Below are positions 9,311 through 19,038 of a DNA stretch of 64,000 nt, piece after piece. A program made the translations under genes and the position numbers. Below the pieces are notes generated by a model. That model did no database searches and was not told where the DNA came from. It was given only the letters and a program-made list of their open reading frames with translations. The stretch's first letter is position 1. The number at the start of each line of letters is the position of its first letter. The DNA comes from a bacterium (GTDB taxonomy: Bacteria > SAR324 > XYD2-FULL-50-16), in the NCBI GenBank assembly GCA_024275165.1, contig JAJRZQ010000019.1, positions 1 to 64,000 of the forward strand, in the 5' to 3' direction.

Positions 9311-11686
9311 ATGGATAAGTTTCAATCTTGGTTTAAGCGAATTGCCGGCAGCTATGTGATGCAAACCTTTCTTGGTTTCTTGGCATTTTTGTTTTTCGCT
9401 GCCTGGGCCATGTATTTTTTTGAGAGCCCGGTTCAAAACACCTTTGATTCTTTTTTTCATGCCCTGTGGTACGCGATTGTTACGGTCACGACCGTGGGTT
9501 ATGGAGACATGTCGCCAAAAACCGAATTGGGGCAGATTGCCGCTGTTTTTATCATGTTTGTGGGCATTGCCTACGCAGGGGTTTTTACCGGCTTAATCAC
9601 CACTTGGCTGGTAGAAAAAAATCGTCGCAAGCAATTGGGTCTGAGCCCCTTAAAAAAGCTGGAGAAAAAATTCTTGGTCTGTGGTTGGAAAACCGACATG
9701 GCCTAACTGTTGAAAGATATTTTAGACCTCCATGGGCGTAAAAGCGATTACTTGATTTTAATCAATAACATGAACCCCAATAAGGTCAATGAACTCCGCC
9801 TTGATCCCAAATTACAGAATTTCTATTTTTATAAAGGGGATGATACCAGCCTAGAGCATTTAGAGGCGGCCTGCGCGGCAACGGCAGATAAGGTTTTGGT
9901 TTTGGCGGATCAAAAGCCCAACAGCTCGGCAGAAGAAAAAGATTTTCAATCGGTCTTGACCTGCCTCGCCATGGACCGGATTAATCCGGAGATCTACCTC
10001 ATCACCGAGATCATTTTACCGAAATTTCAGCTTTATCTACAGCACGCGAAGGTGGAAGAGGTGGTTTATTCCAGCTTCAACGAGCGCGCTCTTTTGTGCA
10101 ATATCGCTTTAAACAGCGGGATGTATAACCTTTTTCGCGTTTTGTTTGATATTCATCAGGGGCAGCTCGACATTGTTTTACTCCCCGAGGAGAAGGAAGG
10201 GAAAAGCTACCGCGAGGTGAAAAGCGTACTGAAGGATCGACTGGTGATCGGTTTATTGGAAAATGTAGGTAATTTGACCCGCCGCAAGCAAGAAAAACTC
10301 AAGCAGGTGCAACAGCTTCCCTCCATCAAAAAAGCGATTCAAGGTTTACGGGAGTTAAAGGAAATGGAGTCCAACATGCCCGTTTTGCACCCCCCTCCCA
10401 ATTATCAAATCAAGAGCAACAGCGCCTTAATCGTACTCAAGTCCCCCCCCAACGGGCTCAACCAGGTTTACGACACCTATGGCGCCAGCAACCTCGCTTT
10501 GAGCGAAACCAAGCAACTGATTGAATTCAACCTACAAGAAACGCTACTCCAAAGCTCAAGTTGGAGGGAGTACTTCGGTTTGTTGGCGACCAACTCCATT
10601 AAACTCTTAGTCGATGAGGGCACCATCCACAGCGTGCAAAGCGGAAGAGAAATCTATAAATTGAGTGAACTGGAGGTTGATGAGGAGCTGACCAAAGAAA
10701 TCGTGCAGGCTTACCTCGCGGAAATCCATGCAGAAGACGAGACCATACAAGCCTTTCACCCCACTCCCGAGGCTTTTTTAAGCGGGAGCAGAAACAAGGT
10801 CAAACTGAGGAGTCATGCCTTGGAGGCAGACAAAAAAGGGCGTCTTTTTATTTTGGGGTGGAAACCGGAACTCCCGGAGATGCTTCATTTTCTTATTATT
10901 CAACAGTTCGTCAACAGCACGGTGGAGTGGAAGGATATCACCGTGGTTGCCAATTTGGAAGAAGCCTTTTTTATAAGCATGCAAGAGCAGTTTGCCAACT
11001 TCGACAACATTCGCCTGTTCCGCGGCGATGTAGCGGATCACGATGTGTTGAAGATGGCGCAAATCGAAACGGCGACCAAAGTGCTGATCTTGGCGGAAAC
11101 GGCATCGAAAAAGAGCTTCAACGAGATTGACGCCCAGACCGTACTGGCCACCATGATGGTTTCAGAATTGAACAAGAGGGCTTATAAGGTGGCAGAGATA
11201 TTAGATAAGCGATACGAGACGACCTTGGCCCATTCCAAGGTGGAAGAGATCATTGCCTTGGATGAATTCAGCCGTAGGCTTTTGGCTTTAGGCAGCCACG
11301 GCAAGGGAATCACCAATGTCTTAAAGGAGTTCATCAACCTAGAACGAACAGTGGTGAGTTTTATTGACATCCCCCAGCAATTCGTCGGCCAATCCATGTC
11401 AACCCTCTACCAAGCCCATACGGTGCCGGGGATCATGGTGCTGGGTATTTTAGAAGAAGCGGGGAATATGTATGTCCGCAAATCGGAAAAGATTCGCCAA
11501 GCGCAGTTCAACCCCCAGATTCAAACCGCGGTAGAGGAGTTGGCCCGGGTCAAGGAACTCAACCCGAATCAGGTGCGGATTGCCCCTCCTCCAGATCACC
11601 TCATCCCCTCCAACTCCCGATTAATTCTCTTGCACAGCTCGGACCACCGAGGTTGGGAGGATTACCTTGAGGCAAGCGACAACTAG
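9311..11686 (+). CDS. Two-TM potassium channel with tandem RCK/TrkA-N domains, in-frame TAA at 9704-9706
   Basis: The product starts with a two-helix pore module: TM1 about residues 18-36, selectivity filter TVTTVGYGDMSP (about 56-67), TM2 about 74-98. A Rossmann-like RCK/TrkA-N region begins at KKFLVCGWKTDMA. TAA follows at codon 132 and the frame resumes with LLKDILDLHGRKSDYLILIN. A second RCK unit starts near FILGWKPELPEM. With the stop read as sense, the protein is 791 residues, similar in layout to Castor/Pollux-like or MthK-like channels. Terminating at the TAA would leave only the pore and the first strand of RCK. It ends 5 bp before recO. Confidence 0.85.
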
Positions 11687-11691
11687 GCCCC

Positions 11692-12447
11692 ATGGAGCTG
11701 TACCAAGAACCTCTTTTTTTGCTGGTGAAGTACCCCCTCGGGGAGGCCGATTTTATCGCCCACCTCTTAAGCCGCTCTCAGGGGCCTTTGCAGGCACGCG
11801 TTCAAGGGGGGCAGCAGCTTAAAAAGGGCTTCGCTTATGAGCCGGGGGATCAAATCGAGGCCACCTTTGAGGGGCAAGAGGGTAGCGAGTTCATCCGCCT
11901 TAAAGAGGTGCGCCCCCTTTTTCAGCGCGACCCTCAACCTTTGGGCTATGTCTCTATTTTAGGGCTGGCAACCATGATGGAGTTGGCCAATCGTCTGGGG
12001 CGGAGGGGGTGGGACGCGGCGGGGCTCTTTGATTTGCTGCGGGCCTCGCAAACTTGGGATTGGTCTCGCCCTAGCCTGCTCCAGCGACTTTTTGACTTTT
12101 TATGGCTCTTAACCGATTTAGGGGGCATCAAACCGGAATATCGCCAATGCATGACCTGTCATCGGGAGAGTTATTTAGTCAAGGGGGAGGGGATTCAGGT
12201 CAGGAAGTCCTTTTACCTTCTCAACCACGCCCAGGGGGGCTTGGTTTGCGGGGGTTGCGGCGAGGGGGGGGATTTAAACGGGAGTAGCGTGAAGCTCTTT
12301 TGGTTGGCCGACCAACAACAACCCCTTGAGGCGGTTCCCGCAGATATTATGTTGCAAGCCCTCTGGCAGCTTTTTGACTACCTCGCCTTTCACAGCCACT
12401 TTCAGCTCAAAGCCTTGCCTCTTTTGCGAGAGGCCTTAAAGGCTTAG
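11692..12447 (+). CDS. recO: DNA repair protein RecO
   Basis: RecO acts with RecR/RecF to load RecA at single-strand gaps. The 251-residue product has the N-terminal OB-fold start (LVKYPLGEADFIAHLLSR), a helical middle (GLATMMELANRLGRRGWD) and the zinc-binding CMTC ... CGGC pair near residues 152-187. The ATG is 5 bp after the channel gene. Its 3' end overlaps the convergent ABC transporter gene by 4 bp. Confidence 0.9.
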   Translation: MELYQEPLFLLVKYPLGEADFIAHLLSRSQGPLQARVQGGQQLKKGFAYEPGDQIEATFEGQEGSEFIRLKEVRPLFQRDPQPLGYVSILGLATMMELANRLGRRGWDAAGLFDLLRASQTWDWSRPSLLQRLFDFLWLLTDLGGIKPEYRQCMTCHRESYLVKGEGIQVRKSFYLLNHAQGGLVCGGCGEGGDLNGSSVKLFWLADQQQPLEAVPADIMLQALWQLFDYLAFHSHFQLKALPLLREALKA

Positions 12448-14186
12448 GCCTCCTGTTTGGGTTTTTCCAATTCCTTTAACAGTTCCAAATAATAACCTCC
12501 TTGCTCTGTTAAGCTTTCATGGGTGCCTCGCTCAATAATTCGCCCTTGTTTCATGACTAAAATCAAATCGGACTTGGTGATGGTAGAAAGGCGATGGGCC
12601 ACGGCGATTACGGTTTTTTCCTGAAAGATTTTTTCAATGGCCAGTTGGATCAGGTTTTCGGTTACCGAGTCCACATTGCTGGTTGCCTCGTCTAAGAGAA
12701 TCAACTCCGAATGACCGGCAATGGTACGGGCAAAGGAGATCAATTGCGCTTGCCCGGCCGAGAGATTGCGCCCGTTGTCCATCACCTTATGCTGGTATCC
12801 GGCGGGGATGTTTTGGATAAAGCGGTCCGCGTAGACAAAGGCCGCCGCCTCTTCAATCTCTTTTTGTCCGATCCCTGGGCGCTCCAGCCCAATATTAAAG
12901 GCTAAGCTCTCATTAAAGAGGTAGACATCCTGCTGCATTAAACTCACACAGCGCAAGAGACTGGTTTTAGACAGGTCTTTCAACTCGCGCCCATTCAATT
13001 GAATCTGCCCCTCATAGCCCCCATAGGTTTTGCTGATCAAGCGTAAAATCGTGCTTTTTCCCGAGCCGGTCGCCCCCACCAAAGCAAGTTTTTGCCCCTT
13101 TTTTAAGTGGAAACTGATTTCTTTCAACACCGGGTCGGCCGACTCTGAATAGGCAAAGCCAACTTGGTTAAAGCGCAGTTCGGCAAACCCGGTCAGCTTC
13201 GGCCCTTGACGCTCTTCTTTCTCGCTCGGTTCATTAAAAAGTTGCTCAATATGCTCTAAAGCGGAGAGTGCCCTCTGGATCATGGCAATTTGCTGGGCGA
13301 ATTCTCGAATGGGGATAAAGATTTTATTTAAGGTCTGCATAAAACCGATCAAGACCCCGATGGTAATGGCCCCGGCTAAAATCAACTCGGCTCCCTGCCA
13401 GATGACCAGGGCCAAGGTGACCGAGGTCATCCCCTCAATGGTAGAAAACAGTACCGCGTCATAGATGTTGGAATGGCGTTGGGCCTGTAAGAATTGGTTG
13501 TTTTTCCCCTTGAAGATGCGGGTCACCTTGTTCTCGGCGGCAAAGAGCTGAATCATCTTGATCCCGTTGAGACATTCGGTGAGGTACGAGGTCGCCTCGG
13601 CGAGAGCGGAACGGCTTTGATTGAAATAGGTTCTTAAGCGTTTGCGCAAAAAGCTTACCAAAAAATACACGAGGGGCAGCGCCACCATGATGACTAGGGT
13701 AAGCTTCCAGCTTAGGTAGGCCAGTAAAGCAAAAAGGGCGAGAGTTTTGATCAAGTCCGTGAAGAGGCTCAATACCCCCATGGCGAGGGATTCCCCAATG
13801 GCTTCCATGTCGCTGGTCATGCGGGATAGGGTGCCCCCCATGGGGTTGTGGTCGAAATAGCTGCGCGGCAGGGTCAGGCAATGGGTAAAGAGTTCTGTTT
13901 TCATGTCGGCAATGGCGTATTGCCCCGAGCGTTGCAGGCTATAGGTATAAAAGGCGTCCATGCCGTAGCCGACGACAACCACCAAAAGCAGCAGGCCCCC
14001 GGAGAGATACAACCCGGGGAGGTCTTTCGCGGCTAGGTTGACATCCACGATACGCACCGTCATCCAGGGGATTAAGAGAGCCGAAGCGGTGCTAAAGGGA
14101 ATTGCCGCCAAGGCGAAGTAAATCCAGATTCGGTGGGGGCGCAGATAGCGAAAGAATTTTTTTAACAGTTGTAAGTCTTTATTCAT
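12444..14186 (-). CDS. ABC exporter half-transporter (consensus Walker B subunit)
   Basis: A 580-residue half transporter with six predicted membrane helices, then an ATPase domain: Walker A GATGSGKST, signature LSAGQAQ (not LSGGQ), Walker B LILLDEATSNVD with the catalytic Glu, and H-loop AHRLST. It overlaps the upstream partner gene by 8 bp (stop TAA at 14179-14181, ATG at 14186). The altered signature here and the altered Walker B in the partner are the pattern of heterodimeric type IV exporters with one degenerate ATP site (for example TM287/288). The substrate (lipid, peptide or drug) is unknown. Confidence 0.92.
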   Translation of the reverse strand: MNKDLQLLKKFFRYLRPHRIWIYFALAAIPFSTASALLIPWMTVRIVDVNLAAKDLPGLYLSGGLLLLVVVVGYGMDAFYTYSLQRSGQYAIADMKTELFTHCLTLPRSYFDHNPMGGTLSRMTSDMEAIGESLAMGVLSLFTDLIKTLALFALLAYLSWKLTLVIMVALPLVYFLVSFLRKRLRTYFNQSRSALAEATSYLTECLNGIKMIQLFAAENKVTRIFKGKNNQFLQAQRHSNIYDAVLFSTIEGMTSVTLALVIWQGAELILAGAITIGVLIGFMQTLNKIFIPIREFAQQIAMIQRALSALEHIEQLFNEPSEKEERQGPKLTGFAELRFNQVGFAYSESADPVLKEISFHLKKGQKLALVGATGSGKSTILRLISKTYGGYEGQIQLNGRELKDLSKTSLLRCVSLMQQDVYLFNESLAFNIGLERPGIGQKEIEEAAAFVYADRFIQNIPAGYQHKVMDNGRNLSAGQAQLISFARTIAGHSELILLDEATSNVDSVTENLIQLAIEKIFQEKTVIAVAHRLSTITKSDLILVMKQGRIIERGTHESLTEQGGYYLELLKELEKPKQEA

Positions 14187-15933
14187 TCTCTTTCCCCTGC
14201 TGCAATTGCCAGGTTTGTTGGTAGAATCCGGGCCGGGTTAAGAGTTCGCTATGGGTGCCTTGATCTACAATTTGGCCTTCATGCAAGACTAAAATCTGGT
14301 CGCAGCGTTCTAAGGCCTGGACTCGATGACTGACAATCAACAGGCTTTGGCAGGCGCGCCTTTGTAAAATTTGCTCCAGCAAAAACCGCTCCGTGGCGTA
14401 ATCCACTGCGGAAAGCACATTATCCAAAATCAACAGGGGCGCGGGCTCGACTAAGGCCCTAGCGAGGCTGATACGCTGCTTTTGGCCTCCAGAAAGCATG
14501 ATCCCCTTTTCCCCCACTAAAGTTTCTACCCCCGCGGGGAAGCGTTCTATTTCCTCTTCCAAGGCCGATTCGTAGATCACTCGTTCCAAGGCTTTGGGGG
14601 TAAGCTGTTCCACCCCAAAGGCAATATTGTTTTGCAGGGAATCACTGAATAAAAAGACATCTTGGGTCACGGTTTTGATGGTTTTTCGCAACGCCTCCAG
14701 GGGGATTTGGCTGATGTCGTGCCCACTGAGGAACACCTGCCCCGGTTGAACCTCTAAATAGTGGTTCAGGCAGTTGACCAAGGTGGTTTTGCCGCTGCCG
14801 ATTTGCCCTAAAACCCCTAAGGATTCCCCGGGGCGGAGGTAAAAACTCACCCCCTTTAACACCGGTTCTTGGCTGTTGGGGTAGGTATAAGATAAATTCT
14901 TTACCCGCAAGCCTTGGGCAAATAACTCCGCCGGGGGTTGGGTTAAGGCGGGGCGAGCGAGGTGGGGGGTTTCTTGTTTTAAAATCGTCTCAATGGATTC
15001 CACCCCGACCATGGCCTGTTGATAGAGCGTGCTGATCCAGCCCAAACCGGTTAAGGGTAGGGTCAATAAAGCTCCATAGGCCATGAAGGCGGTGAGCCCT
15101 CCGATGGTCATTTCCCCTTGAATCACCGTCCAACCCCCTAGGGTGAGAATCATCACCTTTAAGATGTTTTCTAGGTTGTTTAAGATGGGGATGAGAAAGG
15201 AGCGCACAAAAGAAATTTTTAAAGAGGCCTGCAAAAAGGCTTGGTTTGTTTCTTCAAAGCGGTCTGTAGTCCAGCGGGTCAGGTGATACCCCTTGATCAC
15301 ATCCATTCCCGTCAGGCTCGCTACAATATAACTGGAGATGGATTGCAGCAACCCTTGGCGCCCCTCGGAATACTGCACCACAACCTTCATCCCCATGCGC
15401 ACGGCTAAGAAGACTAAAGCAATGGGGATAACGGCATACAGGGTCAGGCTTGGCGAGATCGTCCACATCTTGTAGGGGGTAAAGGACAGGGCGGTAAGGA
15501 TATTGAAAAACTGCATGAGGACAAAGCCGCACAGAAGCCGCAACCCCGTGATGTCATTTTGCACTCGGCTGATGACGCTGCCGGTCGTGTTGTGGTCGTA
15601 GTAATTTTTTTGCAGGTGAACCAGCTTGGTAAAAAGCTCGTTTTTCACTTCAAACTCAATCGCCCTTCCGGGATTAAAAAAGAGGATGCGCGACAAGCTG
15701 CGTACGACAATGATCACTAAGGCAAGCCAAAAAATTTGCCAGAGATGACCGTAAAGCTCAGTTTGATGAGCTTTGAGTTCTTCTGTTCCTAAAGTCAATA
15801 AATCCACCCCCGCTTGAATGTGCAGGGGAATCGTTACGGTAAGCCAATTGGTGGCGATGATAAACAGGATGCCTAAGCTATAGCTCAACCGATGTTGACC
15901 GAGGTAACGGAGAAAAAAACGCGCTCGCTTCAT
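14179..15933 (-). CDS. ABC exporter half-transporter (degenerate Walker B subunit)
   Basis: Partner of the adjacent ABC gene. It has six predicted membrane helices, then Walker A LGQIGSGKTTL, canonical signature LSGGQKQRISLARAL, Walker B LLILDNVLSAVD with Asn where the catalytic Glu is expected, and H-loop SHRVQALE. The non-catalytic site of the heterodimer would pair this Walker B with the LSAGQ signature of the partner. ATG at 15933 was preferred; a TTG three codons upstream (15942) is possible and neither has a clear Shine-Dalgarno sequence. Confidence 0.9.
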   Translation of the reverse strand: MKRARFFLRYLGQHRLSYSLGILFIIATNWLTVTIPLHIQAGVDLLTLGTEELKAHQTELYGHLWQIFWLALVIIVVRSLSRILFFNPGRAIEFEVKNELFTKLVHLQKNYYDHNTTGSVISRVQNDITGLRLLCGFVLMQFFNILTALSFTPYKMWTISPSLTLYAVIPIALVFLAVRMGMKVVVQYSEGRQGLLQSISSYIVASLTGMDVIKGYHLTRWTTDRFEETNQAFLQASLKISFVRSFLIPILNNLENILKVMILTLGGWTVIQGEMTIGGLTAFMAYGALLTLPLTGLGWISTLYQQAMVGVESIETILKQETPHLARPALTQPPAELFAQGLRVKNLSYTYPNSQEPVLKGVSFYLRPGESLGVLGQIGSGKTTLVNCLNHYLEVQPGQVFLSGHDISQIPLEALRKTIKTVTQDVFLFSDSLQNNIAFGVEQLTPKALERVIYESALEEEIERFPAGVETLVGEKGIMLSGGQKQRISLARALVEPAPLLILDNVLSAVDYATERFLLEQILQRRACQSLLIVSHRVQALERCDQILVLHEGQIVDQGTHSELLTRPGFYQQTWQLQQGKENE

Positions 15934-16004
15934 GGAAAACAAAAAGAAAGGAAGGGGAGGAGAGGGAGCTTGATTTTTACCTTTACTTATTTTTATTTTT
16001 TATA

Positions 16005-16033
16005 GTAAATTATTTATATATAAAGGAGGTCCG
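16005..16033 (+). promoter_or_regulatory. AT-rich leader with strong Shine-Dalgarno for the ferredoxin gene
   Basis: The 70 bases before the ferredoxin are almost entirely A/T, with TATAGT at about 16001-16006 as a plausible -10 element. They are followed by the near-perfect Shine-Dalgarno AAAGGAGG at about 16021-16028, six bases before the ATG. Most genes in the window have much weaker sites, so this gene is probably highly translated. No good -35 element was found. Confidence 0.45.
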
Positions 16034-16252
16034 ATGAACAAGAGCATTCAAGGCAAGCTTGCCTATGTAGAAAAAGACGATTGCACCAGTTGCCAACTCT
16101 GTGCCGATACCTTACCTCAGGTATTTCAAATGGACGCGGACGATCTTTCCGAAGTCCACAACCCCTATGGGGCAACAGAAGAAGAGATCCAAGACGCAAT
16201 GGACTCTTGCCCCGGCGAATGTATCCTCTGGAAAAAGCAGGAGGCCCCATGA
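16034..16252 (+). CDS. Small single-cluster 4Fe-4S ferredoxin
   Basis: A 72-residue acidic ferredoxin of the short, single-[4Fe-4S] type: CTSCQLC near residues 17-23, with the closing Cys in DSCPGECI near 57-61. It would carry low-potential electrons in the cytosol and could serve the PFOR, Kor and Rnf systems encoded 15 kb away, though that link is only inferred. It stands alone between divergent and convergent minus-strand genes. Its strong ribosome-binding site suggests abundance. Confidence 0.85.
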   Translation: MNKSIQGKLAYVEKDDCTSCQLCADTLPQVFQMDADDLSEVHNPYGATEEEIQDAMDSCPGECILWKKQEAP

Positions 16253-16329
16253 GCCTCATTCTTTTTGCGCGCGTCTGGTGGGCGAAGCGGCTGGTGTTGC
16301 GCCGTCGGCCCTGGGGAAAAAAGCATTAA
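16249..16329 (+). CDS. Possible 26-residue basic small protein overlapping the ferredoxin stop
   Basis: An ATG overlaps the ferredoxin TGA (ATGA) and opens a 26-codon frame. It encodes a short hydrophobic start (MSLILFARVWW) and a very basic end (RRRPWGKKH), closing with TAA. The overlap mimics translational coupling seen throughout this window. No family is recognisable and the frame could be chance. Confidence 0.25.
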   Translation: MSLILFARVWWAKRLVLRRRPWGKKH

Positions 16330-16371
16330 TAACCATCTCTGAGTCGCGGGCTCGGTTGGTGATGTGGCGCT

Positions 16372-17424
16372 TTAATTGTTGATTCGAGGAATCACCACAA
16401 TATCCACCCGCCGGTTTTGCGAACGATTTTCCGGGGTATCATTTGAAACCAAGGGCTGGTAAGCCCCATACCCCGCAGCGGAGAATCGCCTTTCGTCCAT
16501 ATCGCTTTGTTTCAATAAGAAACGCAGCACCGACAAAGCCCGCTTTGCCGAGAGTTCCCAATTGTCCTTAAAACGCCTTCCCCGGTAAGGAATATTATCG
16601 GTATGGCCTTCGACGATAATACGGTTTTCCGCATAATCGGAAAGAATTTTTTTAATTTTCCGCAAGGCCTTTTTCACCCCCGGTTTTAATTTATCCGAGC
16701 CGGAATCAAAGGAAATTTTATCATCTAAATTGATGATTAAGCGGTTGGAAAATTTCTTTAAGCGAATCTCGCCATTTTTGATTTCTTGTTCCAGTTGCTT
16801 TTCCAGTTCTTTCCCCTGGTTTTGCATCCGTTCCAACTCGTTTTTTTGGTCTTTGCTGAGCTTTTGCAAGCGAGCCAATTCCGCTTCTAGGTTGCGGATG
16901 TTCTCTTTGAGTTGGGTTGCTTCTTTTTCGTTTTTCGCTTTTAAGTCCGCTATTTCAGCGAGTCGTTCTTCCCGTTCTTTTTGGAGTTCTTTTTTGAGTC
17001 GCCTTAATTCACCGCCGAGTCGTTTTTGCAACTCCTCGTTGGCTGCGAGGAGTTCTTTTTCCTTGCCCGTGGCGGAATCCTTTAGGGTCTTTAGGGTTTG
17101 TTCCAGTTCTTTGATGCGTTGGGAGAGGGCCTGCTCTTGGTCTTTCGCGTTTTTTTGAGTCAGGGCCAATTGCGCGCGAAGCGCGTCTAATTCGGCTTCT
17201 AAGTCGTGGATACGGCTTTTGAAGGCGGCTTTTTCATTGCCATATTGTTTTTTTAATTGTTCCAGCTCGGTTTCGGCGGCGATTTTATCCTTATAACAAT
17301 ATTTATTTTTGAGTTCCAGGGCAACATTGTCGTTTTTGCAGGTTTTTAAATCATCACTTCCAAAGAGGGCAAAGAGGGGCAGAGGCCAAAGAAGGAGAGC
17401 GAAAATCAAGAGTTCTTTTTTCAT
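16372..17424 (-). CDS. OmpA-family peptidoglycan-binding protein with long coiled coil
   Basis: An exported 350-residue protein with a signal peptide (LLIFALLLWPLPLFALFG) and a long charged heptad-rich coiled coil (about 45-235). A C-terminal OmpA-like domain follows (about 240-345), with VEGHTDNIPYRGRR, NWELSAKRALSVLRFLL and RRVDIVVIPRI; its Asp and Arg are the usual diaminopimelate-binding pair. The domain order resembles MotB-like or TolB-adjacent stators without a visible transmembrane anchor. It lies 6 bp downstream of a coiled-coil lipoprotein gene, so the pair probably acts at the same envelope site. Confidence 0.85.
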   Translation of the reverse strand: MKKELLIFALLLWPLPLFALFGSDDLKTCKNDNVALELKNKYCYKDKIAAETELEQLKKQYGNEKAAFKSRIHDLEAELDALRAQLALTQKNAKDQEQALSQRIKELEQTLKTLKDSATGKEKELLAANEELQKRLGGELRRLKKELQKEREERLAEIADLKAKNEKEATQLKENIRNLEAELARLQKLSKDQKNELERMQNQGKELEKQLEQEIKNGEIRLKKFSNRLIINLDDKISFDSGSDKLKPGVKKALRKIKKILSDYAENRIIVEGHTDNIPYRGRRFKDNWELSAKRALSVLRFLLKQSDMDERRFSAAGYGAYQPLVSNDTPENRSQNRRVDIVVIPRINN

Positions 17425-17430
17425 GGCGGC

Positions 17431-18126
17431 TTATTCCTTAGGGGGTCCCGCGGCTTTTGCCTGAGCCAATTTTGTTTCGGCCCGGCGCAGTTTGAGGGTT
17501 AATTTTTCAAACTCTTGTTGTTGGTACTGCAAATATTTTTCATAGATTTTCAAAGAGATCATCCCTTCATCTTGTTTTTTATCCTTTTTCGCTTCGCCCT
17601 CTTTAGCCTCTGGTTCAGGGGGGCGCTGTGCCTCTTGTACCCTGCGGCCAATCTTAGCTTGAGACAATCGTTGTTCTGCCACTTTCAAGGCAATTTCAGC
17701 ATCCAGCATTTCTAGCTGGGTTTGCCCTAACTCTAACGCCATTTGATGGTAGGCGAGCTTTTGCCTCTTGCGCTCTTGGGTGATTTCTTGTTCCCGCGCT
17801 TGGTTCTCCGCGGCTTTGAGTTGCTCTGGGCTGCCTTTCTTTTTTAAGGCGGCGAGCTTGTTTTGGGCTTCTTTGAGCGCCGACTCGGCTTGGGCCAACT
17901 CTTGCCGCGCCGCGTCACGAGCCTTGGTGAGTTTTTTGTTTTCCTTGTTTTTTTCTATTTTTCGATCTGGAAAATCAATCAGGCTGCGCTCGAGGGTTTC
18001 TAAGGCTTGCGCTTCGGCAGGGGTCGCCTTTTCCAATAGCGTTTCATCAATGGGGGGGGGGAGGGCAGGGGCGCAAGCCGAAATAAAGAGTAGGGCAAAT
18101 CCAAAAAGTAGGGCTGAAAGTCGCAT
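17431..18126 (-). CDS. Coiled-coil lipoprotein
   Basis: A lipoprotein of about 231 residues, starting at the ATG at 18126, which has GGAGG upstream. The signal peptide (MRLSALLFGFALLFISAC) ends in a lipobox, ISAC. Almost all the rest is a highly charged coiled coil rich in A/E/K/Q. A longer frame opening at 18213 would place 29 residues before the signal peptide and was not chosen. No enzymatic motif is visible. Its position immediately before the OmpA-like gene, with a matching coiled coil, suggests a paired envelope scaffold. Confidence 0.72.
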   Translation of the reverse strand: MRLSALLFGFALLFISACAPALPPPIDETLLEKATPAEAQALETLERSLIDFPDRKIEKNKENKKLTKARDAARQELAQAESALKEAQNKLAALKKKGSPEQLKAAENQAREQEITQERKRQKLAYHQMALELGQTQLEMLDAEIALKVAEQRLSQAKIGRRVQEAQRPPEPEAKEGEAKKDKKQDEGMISLKIYEKYLQYQQQEFEKLTLKLRRAETKLAQAKAAGPPKE

Positions 18127-18209
18127 AGTTCCTCCAAAGGCTTTATATAACGCATTGTCGGTCATTGTACCCCTCCCCCCTTGAAAGCTCAAGGGGAGGC
18201 GGGAAAAAA

Positions 18210-18237
18210 GCAAAAAAAAGGCGGGACAAGCCCGCCT
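18210..18237 (-). terminator. Rho-independent terminator of the beta-barrel protein gene
   Basis: On the minus strand a 7-bp stem (AGGCGGG / CCCGCCT, loop CTTGT) lies about 20 bases after the TAA of the 18257-18874 gene and is followed directly by a run of eight T. This separates that gene from the lipoprotein/OmpA pair further along the same strand. Confidence 0.85.
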
Positions 18238-18256
18238 TAGGCCCTAAAATTAATTT

Positions 18257-18874
18257 TTAGTGACCGAAACCGACTTTCCAACCGAGGGAAATATTAGCTC
18301 CCTTAGGGCCGTCAATGAAAGCTTTTTCGTATTCAACCAATAAGTCGTTGTGACCGAAAAGCTTATATTCACCGCCGACAACAATCACCGCCCCACCGTT
18401 GGTCGCCGAGGAAGAGACACTGTCGATGGTCAGGGTTTCCGCCTCACTCGCGTAGCCGAGTTTGCCTAAGAAGGCAAAAGCCTCGTTGAGGTGGTAGAGA
18501 TAAGTGCCCATTACTCCCGTAGAGGTGTATTTGCCCTCGCCGGTCAACTCATGCTCAGATAAGCTGTTGCTGCCTGAATTGTAGGCTAGTTCCACCGCGA
18601 AATGCGCGGTGATTTGATAGCCGAAATCAAAGCCGAAGCCGCTACCGGAAGCACCGTTAATGGTTGTTCCGGCATGCTCATAGCTGCCGCTTTGGATGCT
18701 GAGGGCTTTTACGACTAAGTAACTTTTAGACCAAAAATCGTCTTTTGGAGCCGATTCCATCGAGTGCGTTGTTTCGCCGGACATTTCCTTTTCATTTTCT
18801 TGTTCTGCCTCTTCCGCCAAGAGGGGGGTCCAAGAAACGAGTAAAAAAGCTGCAAATAAAAGTAAGTTTTTCAT
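18257..18874 (-). CDS. Small outer-membrane beta-barrel protein (OmpA/OmpW-like barrel)
   Basis: A 205-residue exported protein with a signal peptide (MKNLLLFAAFLLVSWTPLLA). After an acidic linker come alternating beta strands typical of an eight-stranded barrel (GFGFDFGYQITAHFAVELAY, MGTYLYHLNEAFAFLGKLGY, AVIVVGGEYKLFGHNDLLVE, ANISLGWKVGFGH). No periplasmic domain is present. It is monocistronic, with its own terminator downstream and a TATAAT box on the minus strand at about 18892-18897. Function beyond a surface barrel is unknown. Confidence 0.78.
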   Translation of the reverse strand: MKNLLLFAAFLLVSWTPLLAEEAEQENEKEMSGETTHSMESAPKDDFWSKSYLVVKALSIQSGSYEHAGTTINGASGSGFGFDFGYQITAHFAVELAYNSGSNSLSEHELTGEGKYTSTGVMGTYLYHLNEAFAFLGKLGYASEAETLTIDSVSSSATNGGAVIVVGGEYKLFGHNDLLVEYEKAFIDGPKGANISLGWKVGFGH

Positions 18875-19038
18875 GTTCTCTAGATCAAAGAATTATAATT
18901 TATCAAGCTCGAGCGGAACTTTACCCTGTTTACTCAAAAAGAAAAAGGGAAAATTTACTTTAAGCCGAACTAATTTTATTTGCATCCACGAATATTTATT
19001 TTTTTTCTTAAAAAACAGGTAGTTATTGGGCCTTTTTT

